Source: Mesorhizobium ventifaucium
GTDB lineage: Bacteria > Pseudomonadota > Alphaproteobacteria > Rhizobiales > Rhizobiaceae
Length of the DNA: 64,000 nt
Reading direction: 5' to 3'
Assembly: GCF_935822925.1 (NCBI RefSeq)
Contig: NZ_CAKXZS010000024.1
Location: 223,796 to 287,795 of the forward strand
Below are positions 16,884 to 26,488 of the stretch, in pieces. Position 1 is the stretch's first letter; each line of letters opens with the position of its first letter. Below the pieces are notes generated by a model. The model ran no database searches. It saw nothing but the letters and a program-made list of their open reading frames with translations, and was not told where the DNA came from. Made by a program: the position numbers and the translations under genes.

Positions 16884-19337
16884 ATGGCCGGTTTGCCGAC
16901 CACGGCACGTGTGGTGATCATCGGAGGCGGTGTCGTCGGCGCCTCCTCGCTCTACCATCTCGCCAAGGCGGGCTGGACCGACTGCGTGCTCCTGGAAAAG
17001 AACGAGCTCACCTCCGGCTCGACCTGGCATGCAGCCGGCAACGTGCCGACCTTCTCCTCGTCATGGTCGCTGATGAACATGCAGCGCTATTCGACGGAGC
17101 TCTATCGCGGGCTGGCCGACGAAGTCGACTATCCCATGAACTATCATGTCACCGGCTCGCTGCGTCTTGCCCATACGCAGGAGCGCATGCAGGAGTTCCA
17201 GCGCGCCAAGGGCATGGGCCGCTATCAGGGCATGGACATCGATGTGGTCGGGCTCGACGAGATCAGACGCCGCTACCCGTTCATAGAAACGCATGAGCTG
17301 AGGGGCGCGCTCTACGATCCCAGCGACGGCGACATCGACCCGGCGCAGCTTACCCAGGCGCTGGCCAAGGGCGCCCGCGACATGGGTGCGAAGATCATTC
17401 GCTTCTGTCCGGTCACCGGCTTGCGCCGCGAGAAGGACGAGTGGGTGGTCGAGACCGCGCAGGGCGAGATCCGCTGCGAGATCGTCGTCAATGCCGCCGG
17501 CTACCGTGCGGCCGAAGTCGGCAGGATGTTCGGCCGCGACGTGCCGATGATGGTGATGAGCCATCAATATATCCTGTTCGAGGAAATCCCCGAACTGGCC
17601 GCATGGTCGAAGGAGCAAGGCAAGAAACTGCCGCTGCTGCGCGACGTCGACACCTCCTATTATCTGCGCCAGGAAAAGAACGGCATGAATCTCGGCCCCT
17701 ACGAGCGCAATTGCCGTGCGCATTGGGTCGGCCACAACGACCCGATGCCAGACGATTTTTCATTCCAGCTATTCCCCGACGATCTCGACCGGCTGGAGGA
17801 TTATCTGGCCGATGCCGTTGCCCGCGTGCCGATTCTCGGCACTGCCGGACTGTCCAAGGTCATCAACGGCCCGATCCCTTACGCGCCGGACGGCAATCCG
17901 CTGATCGGCCCGATGCCCGGCGTGCCGAACGCCTTCGAGGCCTGCGTCTTCACCTTCGGCATCGCCCAGGGCGGCGGCGCCGGCAAGGTGCTGGCCGAAT
18001 GGGTGACGGAGGGCCAGACGGAATGGGACATGTGGTCCTGCGACCCGCGTCGCTTCACCAGCTTTGCTTCGGCCCCGGATTACTGCGTCGCCAAGGGCAT
18101 GGAAATCTACGGCAACGAATATGCCATCCAGTTCCCGCGTCATGCCTGGCCGGCTGGGCGCGACCGCAAACTGTCGCCGATCCATGATCGCATTAAGGCG
18201 CTCGGCGCCCGGTTCGACGCCTACAATGGCTGGGAGCGCGCCACCTGGTATGCGCAAGCCGGCGACGATGTTTCGGAAGCCGCGACGCTGACCTTCCGCC
18301 GTGACGGGCCCTGGCATCATCGCGTCCGCGAAGAATGCCTCGCCGTGCGCGACGCCGCCGGCATTCTGGACCTGCCTGGTTTTTCCCGCTTCAACCTAGA
18401 CGGTCCGGGCGCTGCGGAATGGTTGAGGCAGCAGGTCACCGGGCTGGTGCCGAAACCCGGCCGCATCGGCCTCGTCTACTTTGCCGACGACAAGGGCCGC
18501 ATCGTCACCGAGATGTCGGTGGTGCGTCACGACGAAGATCACATGACGCTGATCAGCGCCGCGGTGGCGCAGTGGCACGATTTCGAATGGCTGAAATGGC
18601 GCATGCCCAAGGACGCTTCATTCAAGCTGGTAGACCGGACCGAGGAATACTCCACGCAGATCCTCGCCGGGCCCAACTCGCGAAAAATCCTCGCCGATGT
18701 CTGCGCCGCAGACCTTGCTCTGCCCTGGCTGACGCACCAGGAGACAACAATCGTCGGCCGTTGGGCAAGGCTGGTGCGCGTGTCCTTCGCCGGCGAACTC
18801 GGCTGGGAAATCCACACCAAGGTCGACGACACCGCCGCCGTCTTCGACGCCGTCTGGGCGGCCGGGCAAAAGCATGGCTTGAAGCCGTTCGGCATGTATG
18901 CGCTGGATTCGCTGCGGCTTGAAAAGGGCTACCGCGCCTGGAAGGGCGACCTGTCGACTGACTATTCGATCCTGCAGGGTGGGCTGGAGCGCTTTGTGAA
19001 ATGGGACAAGCCCGACTTCCGCGGCAAGACAGCGTTGCAGAACGAGAAGCAGCAGGGCGTGAAGAAGCGTTTCGTCACGCTGGTCGTCGAAAATCCCGGC
19101 GACTGCGACGCCCCCTCCATGTCGACGCTGTGGCATGACGGCCGGATCGTCGGCGAGACGACGTCCGGCCGTTGGGGTCATCGCATCGACAAGTCGATTG
19201 CGCTAGGCATGCTGCGCGCCGACCTCACCGAGCCGGGAACCGCGGTCGAGGTCGAGATCTTCGGCGAGCGTTTCAAGGCGGTCGTGCAGAACGATGAACC
19301 GCTGTGGGATCCAAAGAACGAGAGACTGAGAGCATGA
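16884..19337 (+). CDS. Dimethylglycine dehydrogenase-like FAD/GcvT oxidoreductase (copy 1)
   Basis: This 817-residue enzyme has an N-terminal DAO-type FAD domain (VVIIGGGVVGASSLYHLAK, 10-28) and TWHAAG with His49, the residue that carries covalent FAD in dimethylglycine and sarcosine dehydrogenases. A C-terminal GcvT folate domain starts near residue 430 (GPNSRK, SFAGELGWEIH). It oxidatively demethylates an N-methylated amine and captures the carbon on THF. GGAGAAG precedes ATG 16884. Its TGA overlaps the next ATG by 4 nt. The exact substrate (dimethylglycine or another N-methyl amino acid) is open. Confidence 0.9.
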   Translation: MAGLPTTARVVIIGGGVVGASSLYHLAKAGWTDCVLLEKNELTSGSTWHAAGNVPTFSSSWSLMNMQRYSTELYRGLADEVDYPMNYHVTGSLRLAHTQERMQEFQRAKGMGRYQGMDIDVVGLDEIRRRYPFIETHELRGALYDPSDGDIDPAQLTQALAKGARDMGAKIIRFCPVTGLRREKDEWVVETAQGEIRCEIVVNAAGYRAAEVGRMFGRDVPMMVMSHQYILFEEIPELAAWSKEQGKKLPLLRDVDTSYYLRQEKNGMNLGPYERNCRAHWVGHNDPMPDDFSFQLFPDDLDRLEDYLADAVARVPILGTAGLSKVINGPIPYAPDGNPLIGPMPGVPNAFEACVFTFGIAQGGGAGKVLAEWVTEGQTEWDMWSCDPRRFTSFASAPDYCVAKGMEIYGNEYAIQFPRHAWPAGRDRKLSPIHDRIKALGARFDAYNGWERATWYAQAGDDVSEAATLTFRRDGPWHHRVREECLAVRDAAGILDLPGFSRFNLDGPGAAEWLRQQVTGLVPKPGRIGLVYFADDKGRIVTEMSVVRHDEDHMTLISAAVAQWHDFEWLKWRMPKDASFKLVDRTEEYSTQILAGPNSRKILADVCAADLALPWLTHQETTIVGRWARLVRVSFAGELGWEIHTKVDDTAAVFDAVWAAGQKHGLKPFGMYALDSLRLEKGYRAWKGDLSTDYSILQGGLERFVKWDKPDFRGKTALQNEKQQGVKKRFVTLVVENPGDCDAPSMSTLWHDGRIVGETTSGRWGHRIDKSIALGMLRADLTEPGTAVEVEIFGERFKAVVQNDEPLWDPKNERLRA

Positions 19338-20233
19338 AGACTGTTATTCTCACTGACGGCGGCATGGGTCAGGAACTGGTACGCCGCAGCAAGTCCGAGC
19401 CCACCCCGCTGTGGTCGGCCAGGGTACTAATCGACGAACCGGACCTGGTGCGCGACCTGCATGCGGAGTTCATCCGGGCCGGCGCCCGTGTCATCACCAT
19501 CAACACCTATTCCGCAACCCCCGAGCGGCTGGCGCGCGAGGGCGCGGAAGAGTTGTTCAAGCCGCTGCAGAAGCGCGGCATAGAACTGGCAAAGCAAGCT
19601 CGCGACCAGGCCGGCGACGCGGCGATCGCCGGCTGCCTGTCTCCCCTGTTCGGCAGCTACGCCCCGGCACTGACGATATCCTTCCAGCATACGCTCGACA
19701 TCTACCGCCGCATCGTTGCCGAGCAGGCTGACGGCGTCGATCTGTTCCTGTGCGAGACCATGGCGTCGGCCGAGGAGGCGCGCGCGGCTGTCACCGCGGC
19801 GTCGGAAAGCGGCAAGCCTGTATGGGTGTCGTGGACGCTCGCCGATCACGGCGCACCGCGGCTGCGCAGCGGCGAAACCCTAGCGGCGGCAGCGAGCGCT
19901 CTCGACAGCCTGCCGGTCGCAGCTAGACTGATCAATTGCTGCCGGCCCGAAGCGATTGCTGCAGCGCTGCCCGAACTGATCGGCCTCGGCGGCCCGGTTG
20001 GCGCCTATGCCAATGGCTTCACCTCGGTCGAGGCACTTAAGCACGGCGGTACCGTGGAAGTGCTGCACGCCCGCCATGACCTTGATCCGGATGCCTATGC
20101 CGGCCAGGCGGTCGGCTGGGTCGAGGCCGGCGCCGACATCGTCGGCGGCTGCTGCGAAGTCGGGCCGCCCCATATTGCCACCTTGAGCGACCGGCTCGAA
20201 CAGGCCGGCTACGAAATTTCGGGAGTAGCATAG
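19334..20233 (+). CDS. Homocysteine S-methyltransferase family protein (betaine-type)
   Basis: This 299-residue TIM-barrel methyltransferase has an N-terminal LTDGGMGQEL and zinc-binding cysteines in INCCRPE (Cys202/203) and GGCCEVGPPH (Cys273/274). These enzymes move a methyl group from betaine, S-methylmethionine or a related donor to homocysteine. It sits between two dimethylglycine-dehydrogenase-like genes and overlaps them, which favours a glycine-betaine-type donor: demethylation would give dimethylglycine for the neighbours. It could equally use another methyl donor. Confidence 0.88.
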   Translation: MKTVILTDGGMGQELVRRSKSEPTPLWSARVLIDEPDLVRDLHAEFIRAGARVITINTYSATPERLAREGAEELFKPLQKRGIELAKQARDQAGDAAIAGCLSPLFGSYAPALTISFQHTLDIYRRIVAEQADGVDLFLCETMASAEEARAAVTAASESGKPVWVSWTLADHGAPRLRSGETLAAAASALDSLPVAARLINCCRPEAIAAALPELIGLGGPVGAYANGFTSVEALKHGGTVEVLHARHDLDPDAYAGQAVGWVEAGADIVGGCCEVGPPHIATLSDRLEQAGYEISGVA

Positions 20234-21414
20234 TGCCCAGACCATCATCGCGCATTTCCGGCATCGTGCCTTCCGGCAAGGATGGCTGGGAGGTCCATTT
20301 CGCTGCCTGGACACGCAAGGAGGCCGGCGAGGACATCATCATGCTGTCGGTCGGCGACCACGATTTCGACACGCCGGCGCAAACGATCGAAGCCTGCGTG
20401 ACCGCAGTTCGCGCCAGCAACCACCACTATACCCCGCTTCCTGGCATTCCGCGCCTGCGCAAGGCCATGGCGGCGGCCTCGACCGCGTGCACTGGCGTTG
20501 CGACCAACCCCGACCAAGTCATCGCCACGCCGGGCGGGCAGGCTGCACTTTACGCGGCGGTGCAGGCCGTTCTCGACCAGGGCAACCATGCCATCGTGGT
20601 CGCGCCCTATTACGCGACCTACCCCAACACGTTCAGTGCAGCGGGCGCCGATTTCACCGTGGTCGAGACACCCGCCGAGGATGGGTTTCAGCCGCGAGCC
20701 GCCGACATTCGCGCAGCTCTTCGGCCGAACACGCGCGCCGTCCTCATCAACACGCCGAACAATCCGACGGGTGCCGTCTATTCGCGCCAGCGGCTGGAGG
20801 AGCTGGCGCAGATCTGCCGGGAGCATGACCTCTGGCTGCTGTCGGACGAGGTCTATTGGACGCTGGGCGGCGGCGAGCATATCTCGCCGCGTTCGCTGCC
20901 CGGCATGGCGGAACGCACGCTGGTCATCAATTCCATGTCCAAGAGCCACGGCATGACCGGCTGGCGCATGGGCTGGCTGACCGGGCCCGAACAGATGATC
21001 TTACTGCTGACCAGCCTCAATCTGGTGACGACTTACGGCCTGCCGGCCTTCATTAGCCTCGCTTGCGCCGAGGCACTCGAAAACGGCTACGGCGTCAAGG
21101 AGATCGCCGAACGCTATGCTGCCAGGCGCACCGTAGTCCTCGATGCCATGCGCGGCATGAACAACGTCACCGTGCGCGGTTCGGAGGGCGGCATGTATGT
21201 AATGCTCGACATATCAGCCATCGAGCCGGACGACGAGAAATTCGCCTGGGCGTTTCTCGACAAGGAAAAGGTCGGCGTGATGCCCGGCTCGAGCTTCGGC
21301 GAGGCGGCCGCCGGTCATATTCGCGTCAGCCTCTGCCAGCCCGAGGCGATACTTTTGAAAGCAGCCCTTCGCCTGCGCCGGTTTGCTTCCACCTATCGCC
21401 GTGAGGCCGCATGA
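20233..21414 (+). CDS. Class I/II PLP-dependent aminotransferase
   Basis: This 393-residue fold-type I aminotransferase has NTPNNPTG (173-180), SDEVYW (204-209), the Schiff-base Lys237 in SMSKSHGMTGWRMGW, and the C-terminal substrate-carboxylate Arg in HIRVSL. It starts at GTG 20233, which shares one base with the preceding TAG, and its TGA overlaps the next gene's ATG. It is therefore part of the XRE-regulated operon. Related proteins act on aspartate, arginine or aromatic amino acids; the substrate here is unknown. Confidence 0.9.
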   Translation: MPRPSSRISGIVPSGKDGWEVHFAAWTRKEAGEDIIMLSVGDHDFDTPAQTIEACVTAVRASNHHYTPLPGIPRLRKAMAAASTACTGVATNPDQVIATPGGQAALYAAVQAVLDQGNHAIVVAPYYATYPNTFSAAGADFTVVETPAEDGFQPRAADIRAALRPNTRAVLINTPNNPTGAVYSRQRLEELAQICREHDLWLLSDEVYWTLGGGEHISPRSLPGMAERTLVINSMSKSHGMTGWRMGWLTGPEQMILLLTSLNLVTTYGLPAFISLACAEALENGYGVKEIAERYAARRTVVLDAMRGMNNVTVRGSEGGMYVMLDISAIEPDDEKFAWAFLDKEKVGVMPGSSFGEAAAGHIRVSLCQPEAILLKAALRLRRFASTYRREAA

Positions 21415-23870
21415 GCGCCCTGCACCCCAAAACCATTCCGGCCAAGGCAAGGGCTGTCATTATCGGCGGCGGCGTCTCTGGTTGTTCGGTCGCCTATCAT
21501 CTGGCCAAGCTCGGCTGGACCGATATCGTATTGCTCGAGCGCAAGCAGCTGACATCGGGCACGACATGGCATGCCGCCGGCCTGATCGGCCAGTTGCGCG
21601 GTTCGCAGAACATGACGCGGCTGGCGAAATATTCGGCCGACCTCTACGTCAAGCTGGAGGCCGAGACCGATGTCGGCACCGGCATGCGCCAGGTCGGTTC
21701 GATCACCGTGGCGCTGACCGAGGAACGCAAGCACGAAATTTATAGGCAGGCGTCGCTCGCCCGCGCGTTCGATATCGACGTGCGCGAGATTTCGCCACAC
21801 GAAATCAAGCAGATGTACCCGCATCTCAATGTTTCCGATGTGGTCGGCGCCGTGCATCTGCCGCTCGACGGCCAATGCGACCCGGCCAATATCGCCATGG
21901 CGCTGGCAAAGGGTGCGCGCCAGCGCGATGCGACGATCGTCGAGAATGTGAAGGTCACCAAAGTCCATGCCAGGGCTGGCCGCGTTACTGGCGTTTCCTG
22001 GACGCAAGGCGACGAGCAAGGCTTCATCGAGGCCGATGTCGTCGTCAATTGCGCCGGCATGTGGGCGCGCGAGCTCGGGCGCCAGAACGGCGTCACCATC
22101 CCGCTGCATGCCTGCGAGCATTTTTATCTCGTTACCGAGCCGATCCCCGGGCTGACCCGCCTGCCGGTGCTGCGCGTGCCGGACGAATGCGCCTACTACA
22201 AGGAAGACGCCGGCAAGATGATGCTCGGCGCCTTCGAGCCGGTGGCCAAGCCGTGGGGCATGGAGGGCATTCGCGAGGATTTCTGTTTCGACCAGCTGCC
22301 CGAGGACATGGATCATTTCGAGCCGATCCTGGAAATGGGCGTCAACCGCATGCCGATGCTGGCGACTGCCGGCATCCATACCTTCTTCAACGGTCCCGAA
22401 AGCTTCACGCCTGACGATCGCTACTATCTCGGCGAGGCACCGGAGCTTTCCGGCTACTGGATGGCGACCGGCTACAATTCGATCGGCATCGTCTCTTCCG
22501 GCGGCGCCGGCATGGCCCTGGCGCAATGGATTAATGACGGCGAAGCACCCTTCGACCTCTGGGAGGTCGACATCCGCCGGGCCCAGCCATTCCAGAAGAA
22601 CCGCCGTTACCTGAAGGAGCGCGTCTCCGAGACGCTCGGCCTGCTCTACGCCGACCATTTCCCGTACCGGCAGATGGCGACCTCGCGGAACATCAGGCGC
22701 TCGCCTCTGCACGAACATCTGAAGGCGCGCGGCGCGGTGTTCGGCGAGGTTGCCGGCTGGGAGCGCGCCAACTGGTTCGCCAGGCCCGGCCAGGAGCGCG
22801 AATACCGCTATTCGTGGAAACGGCAGAACTGGTTCGACAACCAACGCGACGAACATCTGGCGGTCCGAAACGGCGTCGGGCTGTTCGACATGACCTCGTT
22901 CGGCAAGATCCGCGTAGAGGGCCGCGATGCCTGTGCCTTTCTGCAAAAGCTTTGCGCCAACGACATGGACGTGGCGCCGGGCAAGATCGTCTATACCCAG
23001 ATGCTCAACCAGCGCGGCGGCATCGAGAGCGACCTCACCGTCTCGCGGCTGTCCGAAACGGCTTACTTCCTCGTCGTGCCCGGTGCGACGCTGCAGCGTG
23101 ATCTCGCGTGGCTGCGCAAGCATCTCGCCGATGAATTCGTCGTCGTCACCGATGTGACCGCTGCCGAAGCCGTGCTCTGCCTGATGGGCCCGGATTCGAG
23201 GACCCTGATTCAAAAGCTGAGCCCGAACGATTTCTCCAACGAAACCAATCCGTTCGGGACGTTTCAGGAGATAGAAATCGGCATGGGGCTGGCCCGCGCC
23301 CACCGTGTGACCTATGTCGGCGAGCTCGGCTGGGAGCTTTATATCTCGACCGACCAAGCAGCACACGCCTTCGAGGCGATCGAGGAGGCCGGCGCCGATG
23401 TCAGCCTGAAACTCTGCGGTCTGCACACGCTGGATTCCTGCCGTATCGAAAAGGCGTTCCGGCATTTCGGCCACGACATCACCGACGAGGACAATGTGCT
23501 GGAAGCCGGCCTGGGCTTCGCAGTGAAGACTGCCAAGGACGATTTCCTTGGCCGCGATGCCGTGCTGAGGAAAAAAGAAAGCGGGTTGGACCGGCGGCTG
23601 GTGCAGTTCCGCCTGAAAGACACGCAACCCCTGCTCTTCCACAATGAAGCGATCGTGCGCGACGGCAAGATTGTCGGCCCGATCACCTCGGGCAATTACG
23701 GCCATCATCTCGGCGGCGCCGTCGGCCTCGGCTACGTGCCTTGCAAAGGCGAGAGCGAGGCGGATGTGCTGTCGTCTTCCTACGAGATCGAGATCGCCGG
23801 CCAGCGCTTCGCCGCGGAAGTGTCGCTGAAGCCGATGTATGATCCGAAGGCAGAACGGGTGCGGATGTAG
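21411..23870 (+). CDS. Dimethylglycine dehydrogenase-like FAD/GcvT oxidoreductase (copy 2)
   Basis: This 819-residue paralogue of the protein at 16884 has the same layout: FAD motif AVIIGGGVSGCSVAYHLAK (15-33), covalent-FAD His54 in TTWHAAG, and a C-terminal GcvT domain with MGPDSR and YVGELGWELY. It ends the operon; its stop at 23870 is one base from the stop of the convergent flavoprotein gene. Two diverged copies in one operon suggest successive demethylations or two N-methyl substrates. The difference in substrate cannot be read from sequence. Confidence 0.9.
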   Translation: MSALHPKTIPAKARAVIIGGGVSGCSVAYHLAKLGWTDIVLLERKQLTSGTTWHAAGLIGQLRGSQNMTRLAKYSADLYVKLEAETDVGTGMRQVGSITVALTEERKHEIYRQASLARAFDIDVREISPHEIKQMYPHLNVSDVVGAVHLPLDGQCDPANIAMALAKGARQRDATIVENVKVTKVHARAGRVTGVSWTQGDEQGFIEADVVVNCAGMWARELGRQNGVTIPLHACEHFYLVTEPIPGLTRLPVLRVPDECAYYKEDAGKMMLGAFEPVAKPWGMEGIREDFCFDQLPEDMDHFEPILEMGVNRMPMLATAGIHTFFNGPESFTPDDRYYLGEAPELSGYWMATGYNSIGIVSSGGAGMALAQWINDGEAPFDLWEVDIRRAQPFQKNRRYLKERVSETLGLLYADHFPYRQMATSRNIRRSPLHEHLKARGAVFGEVAGWERANWFARPGQEREYRYSWKRQNWFDNQRDEHLAVRNGVGLFDMTSFGKIRVEGRDACAFLQKLCANDMDVAPGKIVYTQMLNQRGGIESDLTVSRLSETAYFLVVPGATLQRDLAWLRKHLADEFVVVTDVTAAEAVLCLMGPDSRTLIQKLSPNDFSNETNPFGTFQEIEIGMGLARAHRVTYVGELGWELYISTDQAAHAFEAIEEAGADVSLKLCGLHTLDSCRIEKAFRHFGHDITDEDNVLEAGLGFAVKTAKDDFLGRDAVLRKKESGLDRRLVQFRLKDTQPLLFHNEAIVRDGKIVGPITSGNYGHHLGGAVGLGYVPCKGESEADVLSSSYEIEIAGQRFAAEVSLKPMYDPKAERVRM

Positions 23871-23871
23871 C

Positions 23872-24459
23872 TCAAAACCGCTCCAGCTTCGTTCGCACTT
23901 TCTCCAGAAATGCCGCCCTCGTTTTTGGCGTCGACGCGTCCATCAGGTAGTGCGCCAGAAAGAACGTCCTGCAGCGGGTGGCGCAGAGTGCCCGCATGCC
24001 GCGCAGGATTGTCTTTCGTCCCGGCTGGCCGACGACGATGCTCCACCAGGTCGGTGCGCCGCAGGTCGTGATCACCCCGATCTTCGTCACATGCCTCATC
24101 AGCGACTGGATCCGTCCCTTGCCGGCCGGCAGCCGGAAGGCGACGTCGGTCGCCCAGACCCGGTCGAGCCAGCCCTTCAGCATTGCCGGCAGCCCGTACC
24201 ACCATGTCGGATAGATGAAGAGGATTGCCTGAGCCCAGTTGAGATTCTCGATATGCGACTTGAGCGCCGGGTCCTGCGGGGCGTGCTCATTGTAGGAGCG
24301 TCGCTCGCCGCAGCCCATGACCGGATCGAAATTTTCCGCATAGAGGTCGAGCAGCCGCACCTCCCAGCCTCTCGCCTTCAGCACCTCGATGGCACTATCC
24401 CGGATCGCGGCGCAAAAGCTTTCCGGAACCGGATGGCAATAAACCACCAGGACCCGCAT
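23872..24459 (-). CDS. NAD(P)H dehydrogenase (quinone)-like flavodoxin-fold protein 1
   Basis: This 195-residue flavodoxin-fold oxidoreductase of the KefF/NQO1/MdaB group starts with VLVVYCHPVPESFC (binding the FMN/FAD phosphate) and has the conserved YPTWWYGLPAMLKGWLDRV segment near 84-102. Such enzymes reduce quinones by two electrons. It follows a close paralogue with a one-base overlap, so the pair is co-transcribed. The partner or substrate is not evident from context. Confidence 0.88.
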   Translation of the reverse strand: MRVLVVYCHPVPESFCAAIRDSAIEVLKARGWEVRLLDLYAENFDPVMGCGERRSYNEHAPQDPALKSHIENLNWAQAILFIYPTWWYGLPAMLKGWLDRVWATDVAFRLPAGKGRIQSLMRHVTKIGVITTCGAPTWWSIVVGQPGRKTILRGMRALCATRCRTFFLAHYLMDASTPKTRAAFLEKVRTKLERF

Positions 24460-25040
24460 CAGAAGGCATCCATGCAGGCTGCGACTTTCGCCGTAAATCT
24501 CTTCCGCGTTTCATCGGTCGACAGGTTCATCGAATAATGCGCGAGATAGGACACGGAGGCACCTGGCTTGAGGGTGGCGCGCAACACGCGCTTGACCAGC
24601 TTGCGCGGCGGGTCGCCCATCAGCATGGCGTGGAGCCGGCTGCCGCCATAGGTGGTGACCGCCGCCAGCTTGCGGATGTTGTGCAGCGAAGGCTGCACCT
24701 TGCCATTGACCAGCTTGAACGAGACGCCGGGCAGGAAGACGCGGTCGAAAAAACCTTTCAGGATGGCCGGATAGCCGTAATTCCACACCGGAAACGACAG
24801 CACCAGCGCCTCTGCCCTCAGCAGGCGCTCGACATAGGGCGCTGCCGGATCACCGGCGCCGCGCTCGTCGTGATAACCGAGCCGCTCGGCCCGCGTCAGC
24901 CGCGGGTCGAAATCCTCGGCATAAAGATCGCAGTCGTCGACGGCGTGGCCGGCGACCGTCAGCCGCTCGACGATCGTCCGGTGCAAACCGGCGTTGAAGC
25001 TGTTTTCGACCGGGTGAGCGTAGAGCACGAGGATGTTCAC
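24459..25040 (-). CDS. NAD(P)H dehydrogenase (quinone)-like flavodoxin-fold protein 2
   Basis: This 193-residue protein has the same fold as its downstream neighbour: ILVLYAHPVENSFNAGLH at the N-terminus and FPVWNYGYPAILKGFFDRV around 83-101. The two are diverged tandem duplicates. ATG 25040 opens the gene, 47 nt after the FAD-oxidase stop, so it may be the tail of the pyrimidine-type operon. Function beyond NAD(P)H-dependent two-electron reduction is not clear. Confidence 0.88.
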   Translation of the reverse strand: MNILVLYAHPVENSFNAGLHRTIVERLTVAGHAVDDCDLYAEDFDPRLTRAERLGYHDERGAGDPAAPYVERLLRAEALVLSFPVWNYGYPAILKGFFDRVFLPGVSFKLVNGKVQPSLHNIRKLAAVTTYGGSRLHAMLMGDPPRKLVKRVLRATLKPGASVSYLAHYSMNLSTDETRKRFTAKVAACMDAF

Positions 25041-25087
25041 CGAAGTCCTCGCAGGTCAGCGCGACAGCACCGTACGCTCGTCATCGT

Positions 25088-26488
25088 TCATTCCGCCTTC
25101 TGCAACCCCTTGAACAGGAACGACTTGCCCGAGCGATAGTCGTACTCAGGGTTTTCCCAGGCGATCATCTTGCCGGGATTGAGCAGCCCTTGCGGATCGG
25201 TCTCGCGCTTGAAGGCGAGCTGCACCTCGTCCGTCTGCTTCATGCCGCCCTCTTCCAGCGTGTAGCGGTGCGGATTGAAGACCCAGCAGCCATTGTCTTC
25301 ATGGATGCGGATGATCTCGTCGAGCCGCTCCGCCGTTGTGAAGCGGACCAGCGGCAGTCCGGCCACGCCGATCGCCCCGTCGAAGCGAATGAATTCGAGA
25401 TGAACCGGCACCTCGTCGCCGAAGCGGTCGATCATGGCCTTGACGTAAGCGAGGTGATCCGGCGAGGGATAGCGGGTCTGCAGATAGGTAATATCAGGGT
25501 CGACCCTGATGGCGCGCAGCGTCGTGTGGTTCCAGGTCAGCTCATAGGCCGGCGGCAAGCCCCTAAGATCGGCCTCCTTGTCGGCGCGGAAGACGATCTC
25601 GCCCTTGCTGCGCGCCGTGAGGGCGACAAAGGCGTCCATCGCATGCGGCGCGATCATGCAGACGACGATGCTTTGCTCGCGCCGGAAGTATTTCTGGTGC
25701 CGCTTGAAATAATCGTAAGGGATCGGCGCGGCGATCGGCGTAATCAGCTTCACCAGAATGCCGTCCTGAATGGCGAGATCGTTGCCGAAGCCGGCCGCAT
25801 CCATGAACTCGTCGAAGCCGACGATGACATCGATCCAGTCGTAGGATGCGGTCAGCGGCATCTCGACCTCGGTGATGATGCCGTTGGTGCCGTAGGCATG
25901 CATCACCTTCAGCACCTCCTCGCCGCTAAGATCCATGATGCGAGGCTCCGCCTCCATGGTCACCGTCCTGAGCCGGATGACATTGCCGAGGTCGCGCAGC
26001 CCGCCCCAGCGGATCGAGCCGATGCCGCCCGAGCCGCCGGCAACGAAACCGCCGATCGACGCGGTGTTATAGGTCGATGGCGACATCCGAAGCTCCTGGC
26101 CGGAATGGGCGCGCGTCGCCCTGTCGATGTCGGCGAGGACGGCACCCGGTCCGGTCACGACGCGGCCGGGCGCGATCGTCCTGACTGCGTTCATCTCGGC
26201 GAGATTGAGCACGACGCCGCCGGACAAAGGCATCGCCTGCCCGTAATTGCCGGTGCCGCTGCCGCGCGGTGTCACCGGAATGCCATGCCGATGGCACGCG
26301 GCAAGCACGCGGATCACCTCGTCTTCCGTCTTCGGCGCCACGATCAGGTCGCCGGTGACATGGTCGAGCTGTTGCTTCAGCACCGGGCTGTACCAGTAGA
26401 AATCGCGGCTCTTCTGCTGGACGATCGCCAGATGATCGTCGATCTTCAGACCGTCGAGGTCGCGCTTCAGCGCCGAAATGTCCATCAT
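25088..26488 (-). CDS. FAD-binding (PCMH-type) oxidoreductase, glycolate-oxidase-like
   Basis: This 466-residue flavoprotein has the PCMH FAD domain (RGSGTGNYGQA near 95-105, SIGGFVAGGSGGIGSIRWGG near 149-168) and a C-terminal cap ending in NPHRYTLEEGG and LLNPGKM, as in glycolate or D-lactate dehydrogenases. It couples by a 4-nt overlap to the cytosine-deaminase-like gene and belongs to the operon with the NMT1/THI5-type transporter. It may oxidise a product of the deaminase step, but the substrate is unknown. Confidence 0.88.
   Translation of the reverse strand: MMDISALKRDLDGLKIDDHLAIVQQKSRDFYWYSPVLKQQLDHVTGDLIVAPKTEDEVIRVLAACHRHGIPVTPRGSGTGNYGQAMPLSGGVVLNLAEMNAVRTIAPGRVVTGPGAVLADIDRATRAHSGQELRMSPSTYNTASIGGFVAGGSGGIGSIRWGGLRDLGNVIRLRTVTMEAEPRIMDLSGEEVLKVMHAYGTNGIITEVEMPLTASYDWIDVIVGFDEFMDAAGFGNDLAIQDGILVKLITPIAAPIPYDYFKRHQKYFRREQSIVVCMIAPHAMDAFVALTARSKGEIVFRADKEADLRGLPPAYELTWNHTTLRAIRVDPDITYLQTRYPSPDHLAYVKAMIDRFGDEVPVHLEFIRFDGAIGVAGLPLVRFTTAERLDEIIRIHEDNGCWVFNPHRYTLEEGGMKQTDEVQLAFKRETDPQGLLNPGKMIAWENPEYDYRSGKSFLFKGLQKAE

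Noticed and set aside
21393..23708. A 771-codon open frame on the minus strand across the second dimethylglycine-dehydrogenase-like gene
   Set aside because: It mirrors a gene with full FAD and GcvT motifs; its product has no recognisable domain and is an antisense shadow typical of GC-rich DNA.
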